Shown here piece by piece: positions 57,001-64,000 of a stretch of 64,000 bases of DNA. Origin of the DNA: Candidatus Hydrogenedentota bacterium (lineage in GTDB: Bacteria > Hydrogenedentota > Hydrogenedentia > Hydrogenedentales > SLHB01). The position numbers and the translations under genes are program-made. The notes beneath the pieces are model-generated. The model was not told the origin of the DNA. It did not search any database and saw only the letters and a program-made list of their open reading frames with translations. Within the stretch, counting starts at the first letter, position 1; every line of letters begins with the position of its first letter. The stretch is taken from the NCBI GenBank assembly GCA_016215105.1, contig JACRLJ010000006.1, positions 1-64,000 on the forward strand, given 5' to 3'.

Positions 57001-58332
57001 TACTGGGACGACGACCCGGGCTACTCACGAGTCGGAGAGAACGCGTGGTTTTATGCCAACATTGCCACTATCACGCACAACGTCGGATTCTTGTTTCCCA
57101 ACGCGTGGGGCTTGTGCGATATGAGTGGCAATGTTTGGGAGTACTGTCAGGACTGGTATGGGAGCTACTCCAGCGGCGCAGTGATCGACCCGGTCGGGCC
57201 CGCTTCGGGCGTGTACGGCGTGTCGCGAGGCGGCTGCTTCAGCAGCTACGGCGTTGCTTGCCGCTCGGCGAGCCGCATCAACGATCTTCCAGGCAGCATT
57301 ACAAACGGCAACTACACCGGCCTCCGCCTCGCCAGTTCTTCGACATCGGGGCCCACCGTGACCTCGTTCCAGATCAGTAGTGGCGCGGCAGAGGTGACGT
57401 CGCGAACCGTGACCCTCAACAACACGTGTACGGATCTCCCCGGGCAGTACATGGCGAGCGAAGATTCGGGCTTCGCTGGGGCAAGCTGGCGGACGTACTC
57501 GACCGCGCCATCGTTTTCCCTCTCTTCCGGCAACGGAACCAAAACCGTCTACTTCAAGGTCTACAACGCCGAAGGCGAGTCGGCGGTAAGCAGCGACACC
57601 ATCACGCTGAGCGAAATTCCGGCCGGCACGGAGCAGACTGTCCTTCTTCCCGGGGCCGTGCCGCTGGTCATGCTGTGGTGTCCGCCAGGGACCTTCATGA
57701 TGGGACGACTTCCGGGCGAGCAGGATAGTTTCCCTACCGAGGACGCGCTGCATCAGGTCACACTGACCCAAGGCTTCTGGGTGGGCAAGTATGAGGTTAC
57801 GCAGGCGCAGTGGGTGGCGGTGACGGGCAGTAATCCTTCCCACTTCACGGGGGACAACCGGCCTGTCGAGCAGGTATCCTGGAACGGCGCGCAGGCATTC
57901 ATCACCGCCCTCAATGCGTATACCGGCAAGACCTTCCGGTTACCGAGTGAAGCGGAATGGGAATATGCGTGCCGCGCAGGAACAACAACCCGATTCTACT
58001 GGGGCGACGATGCAAGCTACGCACAAATCGGCGGCTACGCATGGTACTCGGACAACAGCGGCGCCACGACGCATGACGTAGGAGGCAAGCTGCCTAACGC
58101 GTGGGGTTTGTACGATATGAGCGGAAATGTGTTCGAGTGGTGTCAAGATTGGTGGTTTGGGAGTTACCCGAGCGGGGCAGTGATCGACCCGACCGGAGCC
58201 TCCTCGGGATCCAACCGCGTGGTACGGGGTGGCAGTTGGTACTTCAGCAACGGCAACGCCCGTTCTGCGAGCCACCGCCTCAGCGGCCCGGACGCCACGT
58301 CCGACCGCGTCGGCTTCCGCCTCGCGAAGTGA
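54061..58332 (+). CDS. Secreted dockerin-like protein with four tandem SUMF1 (FGE-sulfatase) domains
   Basis: A protein of 1,423 residues. A signal peptide (about 1-26) is followed by a dockerin type-I-like pair of calcium loops (DVNGSGGVDAVD and DINSDGAVNAVD, about 30-80). Then come four units of about 330 residues (starting near residues 87, 422, 764, 1096), each a linker of about 90 residues (ITSFxINSGAA...SSGNGTKTVYFKV) plus a SUMF1 domain (MVWCPPGTFMMG...FRLPSEAEWEYACRAGTTTRFYWG...GFRLA). The formylglycine-generating Cys pair of true FGE is not found in equivalent positions; units 1-3 have other cysteines and unit 4 none near RGGSW. Enzymatic role is therefore doubtful; binding or structural use is equally possible. 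Confidence 0.88.
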   Translation: MRLKPARVGFMLAWALTSSCTGAFASTVPGDVNGSGGVDAVDVQLVVNAALGIGSSPACDINSDGAVNAVDVQLVINAALGINISVPPTITSFAINSGAAETTSRTVTLNNTSTGAPTQYMASENSGFAGAGWQTYSTAPSFDLSSGNGTKTVYFKVKNADGESLISNDTITLNELAAGTEETILLPGLASGVVQLVMVWCPPGTFMMGRSPGEQGSNSSEDPQHQVTLSHGFWIGKYPLTQAQWMAVMGSNPSFFSGYDNRPVESVSRDATQAFITALNAATGRTFRLPSEAEWEYACRAGTTTRFYWGDDPGYTDIGAYAWYFNNSAFTTHDVGGKAPNAWGLYDMGGNVSEYCRDWYGSYSRAVTDPAGPSSGVWGVSRGGCFGSMGLSCRSASRSTDSPGAVSNGSYAGFRLVSASRPGPTVTSFLINSGAAAAASRTVTLDNTCAKTPTQYMASEDSGFAGAGWQTYGAAPSFDLSSGNGIKTVYLKVKNAGGESEVSSDTITLNEITLSEISAGTEETILIPGLASGYVRLDMVWCPAGTFMMGAYPGEQDSDPVEDPQHQVTLTQGFWMAKYPVTQAQWQAVMGSNPSFFLGYDNRPVERTSRDGTQAFITALNATTGRTFRLPSEAEWEYACRAGTRTRFYWGDDPSYADISNYAWWSSNSGNQTHDVGGKLPNAWGLYDMGGNVYEYCQDWYGSYSSGAVTDPAGPSSGSNGISRGGGFSSPGSDCRSAGRLADSPGSASNGIYTGFRLARTSSAAPTVASFLINRGAAEVMSHTVTLDNTCTTPPTHYMASENPDFFGASWQTYSNAPSFDLSSGNGTKTVYLKVKNADGESGRTSDTIAVNELTILLPQALSDTPVPLVMVWCPAGTFMMGAYPGEQDSVGNEVPQHQVTLTHGFWMGKYEVTQQQWAAIMVGNPSYFSGNPNRPVESVSRDTTQAFITMLKAVTGRTFRLPSEAEWEYAYRAGTTTRFYWDDDPGYSRVGENAWFYANIATITHNVGFLFPNAWGLCDMSGNVWEYCQDWYGSYSSGAVIDPVGPASGVYGVSRGGCFSSYGVACRSASRINDLPGSITNGNYTGLRLASSSTSGPTVTSFQISSGAAEVTSRTVTLNNTCTDLPGQYMASEDSGFAGASWRTYSTAPSFSLSSGNGTKTVYFKVYNAEGESAVSSDTITLSEIPAGTEQTVLLPGAVPLVMLWCPPGTFMMGRLPGEQDSFPTEDALHQVTLTQGFWVGKYEVTQAQWVAVTGSNPSHFTGDNRPVEQVSWNGAQAFITALNAYTGKTFRLPSEAEWEYACRAGTTTRFYWGDDASYAQIGGYAWYSDNSGATTHDVGGKLPNAWGLYDMSGNVFEWCQDWWFGSYPSGAVIDPTGASSGSNRVVRGGSWYFSNGNARSASHRLSGPDATSDRVGFRLAK
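54321..58330 (+). repeat. Four tandem ~1-kb coding repeats
   Basis: Units begin near 54321, 55328, 56353 and 57349. Each encodes one linker and one SUMF1 domain, with strong DNA similarity between units such as CGCTTACCGAGCGAAGCGGA. Assembly collapse or expansion here is a real possibility. Confidence 0.8.
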
Positions 58333-58389
58333 CTATCGCTTGGCGCCGCCGCCTTTGGAGAATTACCCAGATCAAAAGGACTGCGAACC

Positions 58390-59703
58390 ATGAGTGAACT
58401 CATCTACACCTTCGTCGCCTATGCGGCGCGCACCGCTCAAGGGAAGACGTGCCTGGATGGCATGCGTCTCCTAGCGGACATCATGCATCCGCGAGGCATA
58501 CCTGTTACGTGGTTGGTGAGCCCCGAATCGGCGGCGATTGCCCGAGACACGCTGAACGAATGGCATACCGCGCACGGTGACGAGGTCGCGGTGGATCTGC
58601 CACCGCTCACGGGAACCTACGCTGAGAAGCTCGCGCGTATTACGGAACTTCGCGGCAAGGTTCGGCAAGCGCTGCCGTGGACAGAAGCCACAATCGCGGG
58701 CGGCGTACACTGCGACCCAGACATCGTCACGCTGCTCGAGGCCGCCGGATTCGAGGGCATCTGGGGGTTCTGTTGGGAACAGATCGAGGTGGACGACATC
58801 ACGGATCGCGGCTGCCCCTGGGGGTTCTACTACATGGACCCCAAAGACCGGCTGCGCCCCGCGGCGCAACGCAGCGTCGTGGCCATCCCGTGGCTATCTC
58901 ACGATCTCGTGAAAACGGTTCACTGCGGGTGGGCGCCCCTCTATAACAACGATCCGAACGACATGGCCCGCGCGGGGATTTGTTCCTGGGAAGACGCCGC
59001 CTATTGGGACGCCTTCTTGGACAGTTATCACGAGAACACGCGCTATAACGATACGGTCTTTCTCCTGCAACACCAGGAGGCGCACGAGATGGAGGCCAAC
59101 GAGCGAAATCACTGCTACACGCCAGAGGACATCCGCGAGGCCGCCATCCTGCTCGAGCGCCACGTCGATCATCTCTTGCGCAAACCACGCGTCAGGGTGA
59201 TGTCGCTGCCCGGCGCCGTCCGCCATTACCGCGCCATCAACCCCGCCACCGCGTCGTCCTACATGCTGTGGAAAGACACCCCCGCCCCGAGGCCAAACCC
59301 GGATTACGCTTGGGACATCTGCCCCGGTCCTTGGCCCAAGACATTCCTCTACTACGACTGCGGGGCGCAGATGGTTTTCATTGACGGGCAAGTCCGGCCC
59401 GCGCGCATTCTCAATTACGGCAAACCGTTTGATGCGATCGACGACTACCGTGAAAGTCATATTCCCCGGCCGCGCCTTGTTCGCAACACCCAGTTCGTCT
59501 GGCGCCGCGAAATCGAGATCACCGTCACCAGCGCGAAAGCCATGCCCTACGGCCTCGCGCTCTGGGGTGACTACGGCCTCTACCAGATCGGCGCCGCCCC
59601 CGGGCTCCTCGCCGGCAAGATCCTTCCCCGCGAACTTCTCTTCCTGCGCTACGACCTTCAACCCGGCGAAAACCGTTTCGTTGTGGCCCTGGAAGGAAAA
59701 TAG
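58390..59703 (+). CDS. NodB-like polysaccharide-deacetylase-fold protein
   Basis: A protein of 437 residues without a signal peptide. The N-terminal ~280 residues resemble the distorted barrel of NodB/GH57-type proteins: IYTFVAYAARTAQGKTCLDG, RGIPVTWLVSPESA, AHGDEVAVDLPPL and, later, FLLQHQEAHEMEANERNH. The C-terminal part is beta-rich. The classic deacetylase metal motif is not obvious, so activity is uncertain. It starts 57 bp after the SUMF1 gene and is probably co-transcribed. Confidence 0.6.
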   Translation: MSELIYTFVAYAARTAQGKTCLDGMRLLADIMHPRGIPVTWLVSPESAAIARDTLNEWHTAHGDEVAVDLPPLTGTYAEKLARITELRGKVRQALPWTEATIAGGVHCDPDIVTLLEAAGFEGIWGFCWEQIEVDDITDRGCPWGFYYMDPKDRLRPAAQRSVVAIPWLSHDLVKTVHCGWAPLYNNDPNDMARAGICSWEDAAYWDAFLDSYHENTRYNDTVFLLQHQEAHEMEANERNHCYTPEDIREAAILLERHVDHLLRKPRVRVMSLPGAVRHYRAINPATASSYMLWKDTPAPRPNPDYAWDICPGPWPKTFLYYDCGAQMVFIDGQVRPARILNYGKPFDAIDDYRESHIPRPRLVRNTQFVWRREIEITVTSAKAMPYGLALWGDYGLYQIGAAPGLLAGKILPRELLFLRYDLQPGENRFVVALEGK

Positions 59704-59779
59704 AGGAACCGCGCGCGCCAATCCCGCTTTTCGTTGCTTCTTACCCTTCCCGCGAAAAGAAAGAAGTGACGTGTCTCGG

Positions 59780-60994
59780 TTATTTCGCGGGGTCGCCGGC
59801 CTTGATCCACTCTTCATTGAAATGCGCGTACTTGATCGTCTTCGCGTCGAGCGTATACGTCGCGTGAAGGGTACCGTCCTTGCCCTGAACGATTGACGGA
59901 TAATCGAAGCGGCCGTCCGGCGAGTCCTCGAGATGGCGTGTCCACTGCCAGGTCTCTCCGCGATCCGTCGACAACGACACGGCCAGTTTGTTGCGCGGCG
60001 CTTTATCCACGTCGTTGTAGATCAGCAGCAACAACCCGCTCTTGAGCACACGCGCTTCGATACCCGCGCCGGGGTGAGGCCTATCGGTGAGCGTGACCGC
60101 CGACCACGTTATGCCGCCGTCGCTGGATTCGCTGCGCTTGATACGATGTTCCTTGCCGGTATTGCGGAAGAATGCGACGATGGACTTATCCGGAAACTCG
60201 GCCAAAGTCGGCTGGGTGATGCCGGTTTGAGAAACCGGCTTTGAATAGGTCCACGTGTCTCCGCCGTCACTCGTGACGGCCATGGCGGCGACATAGAAGT
60301 TCTCGTTCGAGAGCGGCAGCAGAACCGCGCCGTCGGACCGCAACAGCGGATGCGCGCGCGGCATCCAGCCCAAGCGGTAATAGGCCACGTTGTTCAGCCG
60401 CGCAGCGAAGTCCTTGCGGAACTGTTCGACCTTATCCGGAGGGAAATTGTCGGGGATCGCGGCGAGCGATGACTCGACCACTTCCTTAACGCCCTGCACA
60501 TGCGGGATGAGGATGTTTTGCTTGGACCATACCGGCGGGCCCGGCTTCGAGTAGTTTGTCGAAACCGAGTACTGAAGTACCGCACTGCCCCACGGCCAAT
60601 CCGGCGCGCCTGTCAGAGTGGGATAGAACAACAAGAGCCGCTTCTGATTGTCAATAACCATACACGGATTATTGTCCGACACGCCGAACGTGTCCGCCAT
60701 GACGAACGGCTTCTCCCACGCTTTCGCCGCGCGCGCCTTCCGGCTGCCGCCAATGCGCACGTCGTCCGACCTATCGCGGGACTCGGAATAGTACGACGCG
60801 GGAAGCGCGGCCCCCGTCTCATACCACACGGCGCGGAGATCGCCGTTGGGGCATTCCACCAAACACGACGCGTGCGCATGGAACGGCGCGTCGGACGTCG
60901 GCCGCTCGAAAATGAGTTGGGATTCGTACAAGGGCGCCCCATTGGCCACTGCCATCAGCGCCACTGTCGCCAAAATCAGAGCACGAGTTCGCAT
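59780..60994 (-). CDS. Secreted sialidase-family (BNR repeat) exo-glycosidase-like protein
   Basis: A protein of about 404 residues with a signal peptide (ALILATVALMAVANGA). A six-bladed beta-propeller is indicated by three Asp boxes: TSDGGDTWTYS, SSDGGITWSAV and STDRGETWQWT. Sequence RRAVWYETG-like segments near the start (DLRAVWYETG) are typical of bacterial BNR proteins. It may release sialic acid or another sugar from glycans; many such proteins are not true sialidases. ATG 60994 is chosen because of the signal peptide; a 138-codon upstream extension is rejected. Convergent with the NodB-like gene. Confidence 0.82.
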   Translation of the reverse strand: MRTRALILATVALMAVANGAPLYESQLIFERPTSDAPFHAHASCLVECPNGDLRAVWYETGAALPASYYSESRDRSDDVRIGGSRKARAAKAWEKPFVMADTFGVSDNNPCMVIDNQKRLLLFYPTLTGAPDWPWGSAVLQYSVSTNYSKPGPPVWSKQNILIPHVQGVKEVVESSLAAIPDNFPPDKVEQFRKDFAARLNNVAYYRLGWMPRAHPLLRSDGAVLLPLSNENFYVAAMAVTSDGGDTWTYSKPVSQTGITQPTLAEFPDKSIVAFFRNTGKEHRIKRSESSDGGITWSAVTLTDRPHPGAGIEARVLKSGLLLLIYNDVDKAPRNKLAVSLSTDRGETWQWTRHLEDSPDGRFDYPSIVQGKDGTLHATYTLDAKTIKYAHFNEEWIKAGDPAK

Positions 60995-61166
60995 ACGCTG
61001 TCTCCCCGGGGTGTACCCTCTGGTGCGAATTGGCACGACACTTCTCTCCGCAACCAAGAGTACAAGCAAGCGCTGCGCGTTGTCCACCGCGACGGCTATC
61101 GTATTTCGACAAGAACTCGGAGTACAGGGCGTCTCCTCTCGTGCGCCCACAACTACCCGCACAAAC

Positions 61167-61190
61167 AGGAGGCGAATGTCCTCATCCGGA
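61167..61190 (+). repeat. Decayed REP family A hairpin
   Basis: GGAGGCGAATG-TCCT-CATCCGG, nearly the sequence of 24367-24392, with three of eight stem pairs lost. It lies in the 200-bp spacer between the sialidase and the PEP-CTERM gene. Confidence 0.5.
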
Positions 61191-61194
61191 AAAG

Positions 61195-61959
61195 CTATTT
61201 CTGGCGGCGCAGTTTCCGCGCTCCCAGCATCCCGGCGCTCAGGCAACCGAGTATCACCATACTCATAGGCTCCGGAACGGGGGTCGCTGTGACGTGGTAA
61301 TCCGCGCTTACAGAACTCGCCGTAACGCCCGTATCGATCCACAGTTGGGCGATCAGATAGCCGCCGTTCTGTAGCTCGCCGCCCGACCAGCCCGACCACC
61401 CATCCCACCAGTTACGGTGACCAAAAGTGTACGTTGTGGAAACGTCGCTGGCGCCGTGCAACGTCAAGCCCATGTTTCCGTCGCCCGAAATATCAAGGGT
61501 GAAATCAAACATACCGGGGGTTGTCCCGGGTGCGTTGAACAACTGGCCGGAATAGAGGTCATTGTTGTCCGCTAACCGCGCATAGTTCCGTGTCCCCGCG
61601 TAAAAAGTGGCGAACGCGCTGTTGTTGAACATGTAGCCGCCCCAGTTATATGTATCCAAAGAGAGATCGGCCTGCTCCCTGTCCACCAGCCCTATCTGAA
61701 GATACGAGCCACCCGCAAGGGCACGCACATCAACGGTCCCCGTGATGGTCACCGGCGACCCAACGGGAAAGTAAAAGGTGTTGGCGGGAATTCGTGCCGC
61801 CATATCATAATCGTGGTTGCCGTCACCGTCGTCCCGGATGCTGTTGGAATCCGTGCCGGACAACGTTCCGTCCAACACAATAGGGATCGCCAACGCCACG
61901 TTGGCGGTTGACATAACTAATGCAAAAAAGAAAGCGCACATCATTACTTTCATCTTCAT
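61195..61959 (-). CDS. PEP-CTERM sorting domain protein
   Basis: A protein of 254 residues. It has a signal peptide (MCAFFFALVMSTANVALA), a beta-rich middle (DFTLDISGDGNMGLTLHG; many Gly/Asn/Asp) and the C-terminal sorting signal: VPEPMSMVILGCLSAGML then ARKLRRQK. Such proteins are cleaved and anchored or released by an exosortase, which must be encoded elsewhere. AAGGAGTCGACG lies before ATG 61959. The middle may be a lectin-like or extracellular-matrix domain of unknown role. Confidence 0.9.
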   Translation of the reverse strand: MKMKVMMCAFFFALVMSTANVALAIPIVLDGTLSGTDSNSIRDDGDGNHDYDMAARIPANTFYFPVGSPVTITGTVDVRALAGGSYLQIGLVDREQADLSLDTYNWGGYMFNNSAFATFYAGTRNYARLADNNDLYSGQLFNAPGTTPGMFDFTLDISGDGNMGLTLHGASDVSTTYTFGHRNWWDGWSGWSGGELQNGGYLIAQLWIDTGVTASSVSADYHVTATPVPEPMSMVILGCLSAGMLGARKLRRQK

Positions 61960-62149
61960 CGTCGACTCCTTCCTTTTCGTGACAAAGTCTTTCGGCAATC
62001 CTCGCTATGGGCGATCGTCATGACCAACTCGTCTGAGATCAATCCCCGTAGTCGATTCGAGCCATCACTCGCACAATCAACCGTTCTCTCAGTTGCCATC
62101 GCCATGCGGGGTCTCGTTCCTGTTCGAATCGCTCTGCCCATACCCCGCC

Positions 62150-62194
62150 AAACACAAAAAAGCCCACATGAGTTCGGACCGAACTCATGTGGGC
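62150..62194 (-). terminator. Terminator hairpin upstream of a PEP-CTERM gene
   Basis: A perfect 14-bp stem (GCCCACATGAGTTC/GAACTCATGTGGGC) with loop GGACC is followed, on the minus strand, by TTTTTTGTGTTT. No minus-strand gene lies upstream, so this would terminate a leader or a small RNA about 190 nt before ATG 61959. Confidence 0.62.
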
Positions 62195-62430
62195 CTCTGT
62201 TCTCGAAAAAACCTTTGCCCCGGCGCCAAACGCTCCAAAGAGCGCAATCTAAGCCTACCACTTCAGGCGCTATTGGTCAAGACACTTCTCGCCAAGTCTG
62301 CACCCACGTTTTCCGAATGTAACGCCAACCCTCTTGGCGATTGGAAACCGGCGCTACACCAAGACGCACGACCTCGGCATCGTACGCTCTTGGCCCGACG
62401 CCACTCGGGACGCTATCCATATTGCACTGT

Positions 62431-62558
62431 CTAGAGGCGCGGACGGGAAGCCTCCGCATAGCAGGACTCCGCACGGGTCTGCACTGCTATTGTCCAATTG
62501 ACAGACGCTTTTCTGGCCGCGCCGCGTCAGAAAGCCGGCTTTCTGGCCGGGCTCGTAG
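62431..62558. repeat. MITE-like element, copy 2
   Basis: Same ends as copies at 9169 and 63733 (left CTAGAGGCGCGG, right CTTTCTGGCCGGGCTCGTAG), same length, no ORF. Confidence 0.7.
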
Positions 62559-62749
62559 AAGTCTTGCCTCGACGACATATTCCGACGCGCATCCGCTGGG
62601 GCGAGTCACAAATCACTCTCCAGTGCTAACTTATGCTTCACACCGTAATCACGATTACCCACGCCCTCCGGCCGAAATCGACTCGATATTCAACCTCTGT
62701 CAACCCCTAAGTCTATGTTTGCAGAATGGTTACGTCATGCGGGGGCAAC

Positions 62750-62765
62750 TGGCGCACTTTATGCT
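62750..62765 (+). promoter_or_regulatory. Sigma-54-like promoter of a PEP-CTERM gene
   Basis: TGGCGCACTTTATGCT matches the invariant GG (-24) and GC (-12) with exact spacing and nine of twelve defined consensus bases. It lies 47 bp upstream of ATG 62812. In some bacteria PEP-CTERM genes are known to be sigma-54 controlled. Confidence 0.6.
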
Positions 62766-62811
62766 ATTACCCCGTTAGCTAATATTGCGCCTAAACCGGG
62801 AGGAATCAGTC

Positions 62812-63504
62812 ATGAAGCGCAGTGTCTTGTTCGCAGTAGTTGTTGGACTCGCAATACTCACCAGTATGTCCGCCGGGGCCAACGTCATTTACGACAATGG
62901 TGGACCAAATTTGGGGGGCGCGTTCATTTCGGACGCCGCCGAGGGCTGGGAACAGGCCGACGATTTTACCCTCCTCCCCGGTGAGACCACGATAACCGAC
63001 GTACACTGGTGGGGCATTTACATCTTCGGGAATTCCCCGATGACCGATACCTTCACGGTCCGCATCTTCGGGAACAATGCCGGCATATTGCACGATTATC
63101 CCCAAGAAGCGCCGCTGTACGAGTTCTCCGGAATCTCGGGTAACCGCGCGGATACGGGGAGTAACATCACAGCCGCCGTGCCGAGTGGCGGTACGGTGAA
63201 TTTCGACGTCTACTCCTACTGGGCCGACATCGCTCCCGTAACCCTGGCCGCCAATACAAGGTACTGGATCTCCATCCAGAACGACACCACCAATGACTCA
63301 GACGATTCATGGTTGTGGGCTACGAGCTTAACCTCCGGCGGCAACGAGTACTACCGGGGGACTGGCGGGTCGTGGAATACCATCCTGTCTGAAGATTTGG
63401 CCTTCAATCTTACGGGCAGCGTCGTTCCCGAACCGGCCTCGATGACCCTCCTGGGCATCGGTATTGCCGGCTTGGTCCTGCGCATGCGCCGGAAGAGCAG
63501 CTAA
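62812..63504 (+). CDS. PEP-CTERM sorting domain protein
   Basis: A protein of 230 residues. Signal peptide MKRSVLFAVVVGLAILTSMSAGA, then a beta-sandwich-like extracellular domain (FTLLPGETTITDVHWWGIY; FTVRIFGNN; YWISIQNDT), and the sorting signal VPEPASMTLLGIGIAGLVL followed by RMRRKSS. GGGAGGA precedes the ATG. It is divergent from the first PEP-CTERM gene and probably driven by a sigma-54 promoter. Role unknown; likely a cell-surface or matrix protein. Confidence 0.93.
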   Translation: MKRSVLFAVVVGLAILTSMSAGANVIYDNGGPNLGGAFISDAAEGWEQADDFTLLPGETTITDVHWWGIYIFGNSPMTDTFTVRIFGNNAGILHDYPQEAPLYEFSGISGNRADTGSNITAAVPSGGTVNFDVYSYWADIAPVTLAANTRYWISIQNDTTNDSDDSWLWATSLTSGGNEYYRGTGGSWNTILSEDLAFNLTGSVVPEPASMTLLGIGIAGLVLRMRRKSS

Positions 63505-63587
63505 ACCAATTCTAGGCTGACTGAAAGCAAGACCCCCGAATGGTCCTGCGCAGCCCAACATAATCCAATACGTCACCAATGCCATAC

Positions 63588-63619
63588 CGATAGCGCCGGG
63601 CCGCAGCCCGGCGCTATCT
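63588..63619. repeat. Single REP palindrome
   Basis: ATAGCGCCGGGC-CGCA-GCCCGGCGCTAT, a 13-bp perfect stem of the GTAG-footed family (foot changed to ATAG). It lies about 85 bp after the PEP-CTERM stop and could act as a terminator, but lacks a U-tract. Confidence 0.6.
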
Positions 63620-63732
63620 TCGTATCGGCTTCCATGCGGCGCCATTTGTGTTCCCTCAAGCCGCATCCGAGAGCTCTCGGGCGCTGGACGATTCGCTCGA
63701 GCAATCGCGGCTAGTTCTTCCGGCTGCTCCGG

Positions 63733-63863
63733 CTAGAGGCGTGGCCAGAAAGTCTCCTCGTACCAAAACCAGACAAGAACGAACGCCGGTGTTGAACAAC
63801 TTACAGATGCTTTCTGGCCGCGCCGCGTAAGAAGACCAACTTTCTGGCCGGATTCCTAGCCTC
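63733..63863. repeat. MITE-like element, copy 3
   Basis: This copy has the clearest terminal inverted repeats: GGCTAGAGGCGTGGCCAGAA at the left and TTCTGGCCGGATTCCTAGCC at the right. With the REP palindrome it occupies much of the 477-bp spacer 63505-63981. Confidence 0.72.
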
Positions 63864-63981
63864 CTTCTCGTTCCGCGGGCGTCACTCGTTGCGAACCCTT
63901 CCGGCGCCTGCTACCATGAGTGCTCCAGGCGCCCGGAGGCGCCACGCTGTCCCGCCGGAACATTTGCGAAAGGAGCCTTCC

Positions 63982-64000
63982 GTGTTTGATATCGACTTCA
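63982..64000 (+). CDS. Start of a gene cut by the window end
   Basis: AAAGGAG is followed 7-8 bases later by GTG and six sense codons (MFDIDF). The gene continues beyond the window; its identity cannot be read. Confidence 0.5.

Larger units (their letters stand above)
61960..62811. other. 852-bp spacer between PEP-CTERM genes
   Basis: It contains a terminator-like hairpin on the minus strand (62150-62194), MITE-like copy 2 (62431-62558) and a sigma-54-like promoter (62750-62765). No protein gene is supported. Confidence 0.55.

Noticed and set aside
54321-58330. Repeats considered as CRISPR or satellite
   Set aside because: The repeats are coding units of about 1 kb in frame within one protein, without unique short spacers.
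54061-58332. Annotating the SUMF1 protein as a formylglycine-generating enzyme
   Set aside because: The paired catalytic cysteines are not at equivalent positions, and no sulfatase is encoded nearby.
61029-61044. TGGCACG match to a sigma-54 -24 element on the plus strand
   Set aside because: The -12 GC is missing (reads CT) and no plus-strand gene follows.
62119-62135. TGTTCGAATCGCT resembling a tRNA T-loop
   Set aside because: No acceptor, D- or anticodon stem can be built around it.
61956-62261. 101-residue minus-strand ORF over the terminator hairpin
   Set aside because: The hairpin palindrome is inside the frame and the translation repeats itself (HEFGPNSCG); it is a by-product of the palindrome.

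Overview
The window is a GC-rich bacterial chromosome segment with no rRNA, tRNA or CRISPR array that I could find. Core housekeeping operons alternate with a large secreted carbohydrate-degradation region. Two PEP-CTERM proteins, many signal-peptide glycoside hydrolases (GH29, GH127, GH106, GH10, a GH36-like enzyme and a sialidase), a dockerin-like protein with four SUMF1 domains, and LolC/LolD-type genes all point to a diderm polysaccharide degrader. A Hydrogenedentota or Planctomycetota-like lineage is my inference; no marker here proves it.

Layout. 0-1 kb: a REP-associated (RAYT-type) transposase with inverted REP palindromes just downstream. 0.8-7.5 kb: a GH29 fucosidase, a frameshifted NCS2 purine permease, a frameshifted double alpha/beta-hydrolase and a GH127-like enzyme. 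7.5-12.1 kb: a redox module with a DUF2231 membrane protein, an exported rubrerythrin, a sigma-54 response regulator and a membrane histidine kinase. The rubrerythrin gene has a consensus-perfect sigma-54 promoter directly downstream of the regulator gene. 12.2-18.2 kb: a glycogen synthase-like GT5 overlapping a class-III aminotransferase, a GH10 xylanase, an M20 peptidase and a small membrane protein. 18.5-28.9 kb: rpsB-tsf-pyrH-frr, a terminator, uppS-cdsA-prfB, lysS, lolC-lolD and a GT2 glycosyltransferase. 29.0-36.9 kb, minus strand: rplU-rpmA-obgE-proB-[MNT-HEPN]-proA-nadD-yqeK-methyltransferase, with an L-aspartate dehydrogenase beside it. The MNT/HEPN toxin-antitoxin-like pair sits inside the proBA operon. 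37.2-39.0 kb: a methyltransferase and a complete MntA/HepT pair whose 5' ends share a duplicated 61-bp cassette.

39.1-63.5 kb is the carbohydrate region: a secreted beta-helix protein; a GH106-GH29 operon divergent from a six-hairpin glycosidase across a perfect 41-bp palindrome; a GH36-like enzyme; a glycerol-1-phosphate-dehydrogenase-like protein; the 1,423-residue SUMF1 protein; a NodB-like protein; a sialidase; and two PEP-CTERM proteins, one with a sigma-54-like promoter. The enzyme set suggests breakdown of fucose-, rhamnose-, arabinose- and galactose-containing polymers or glycoproteins outside the cytoplasm. No sulfatase or transporter for the products is encoded here.

Four dispersed repeat classes run through the intergenic spaces: a hairpin with conserved foot and loop but changing stems; GTAG-footed REPs, mostly in inverted pairs; a roughly 125-bp MITE-like element in three copies; and a 32-bp inverted repeat. 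The most interesting leads are the sigma-54/rubrerythrin module, the covarying REP family next to the RAYT gene, the four-domain SUMF1 protein, the HEPN/MNT insertions and the palindromic operator-like site.
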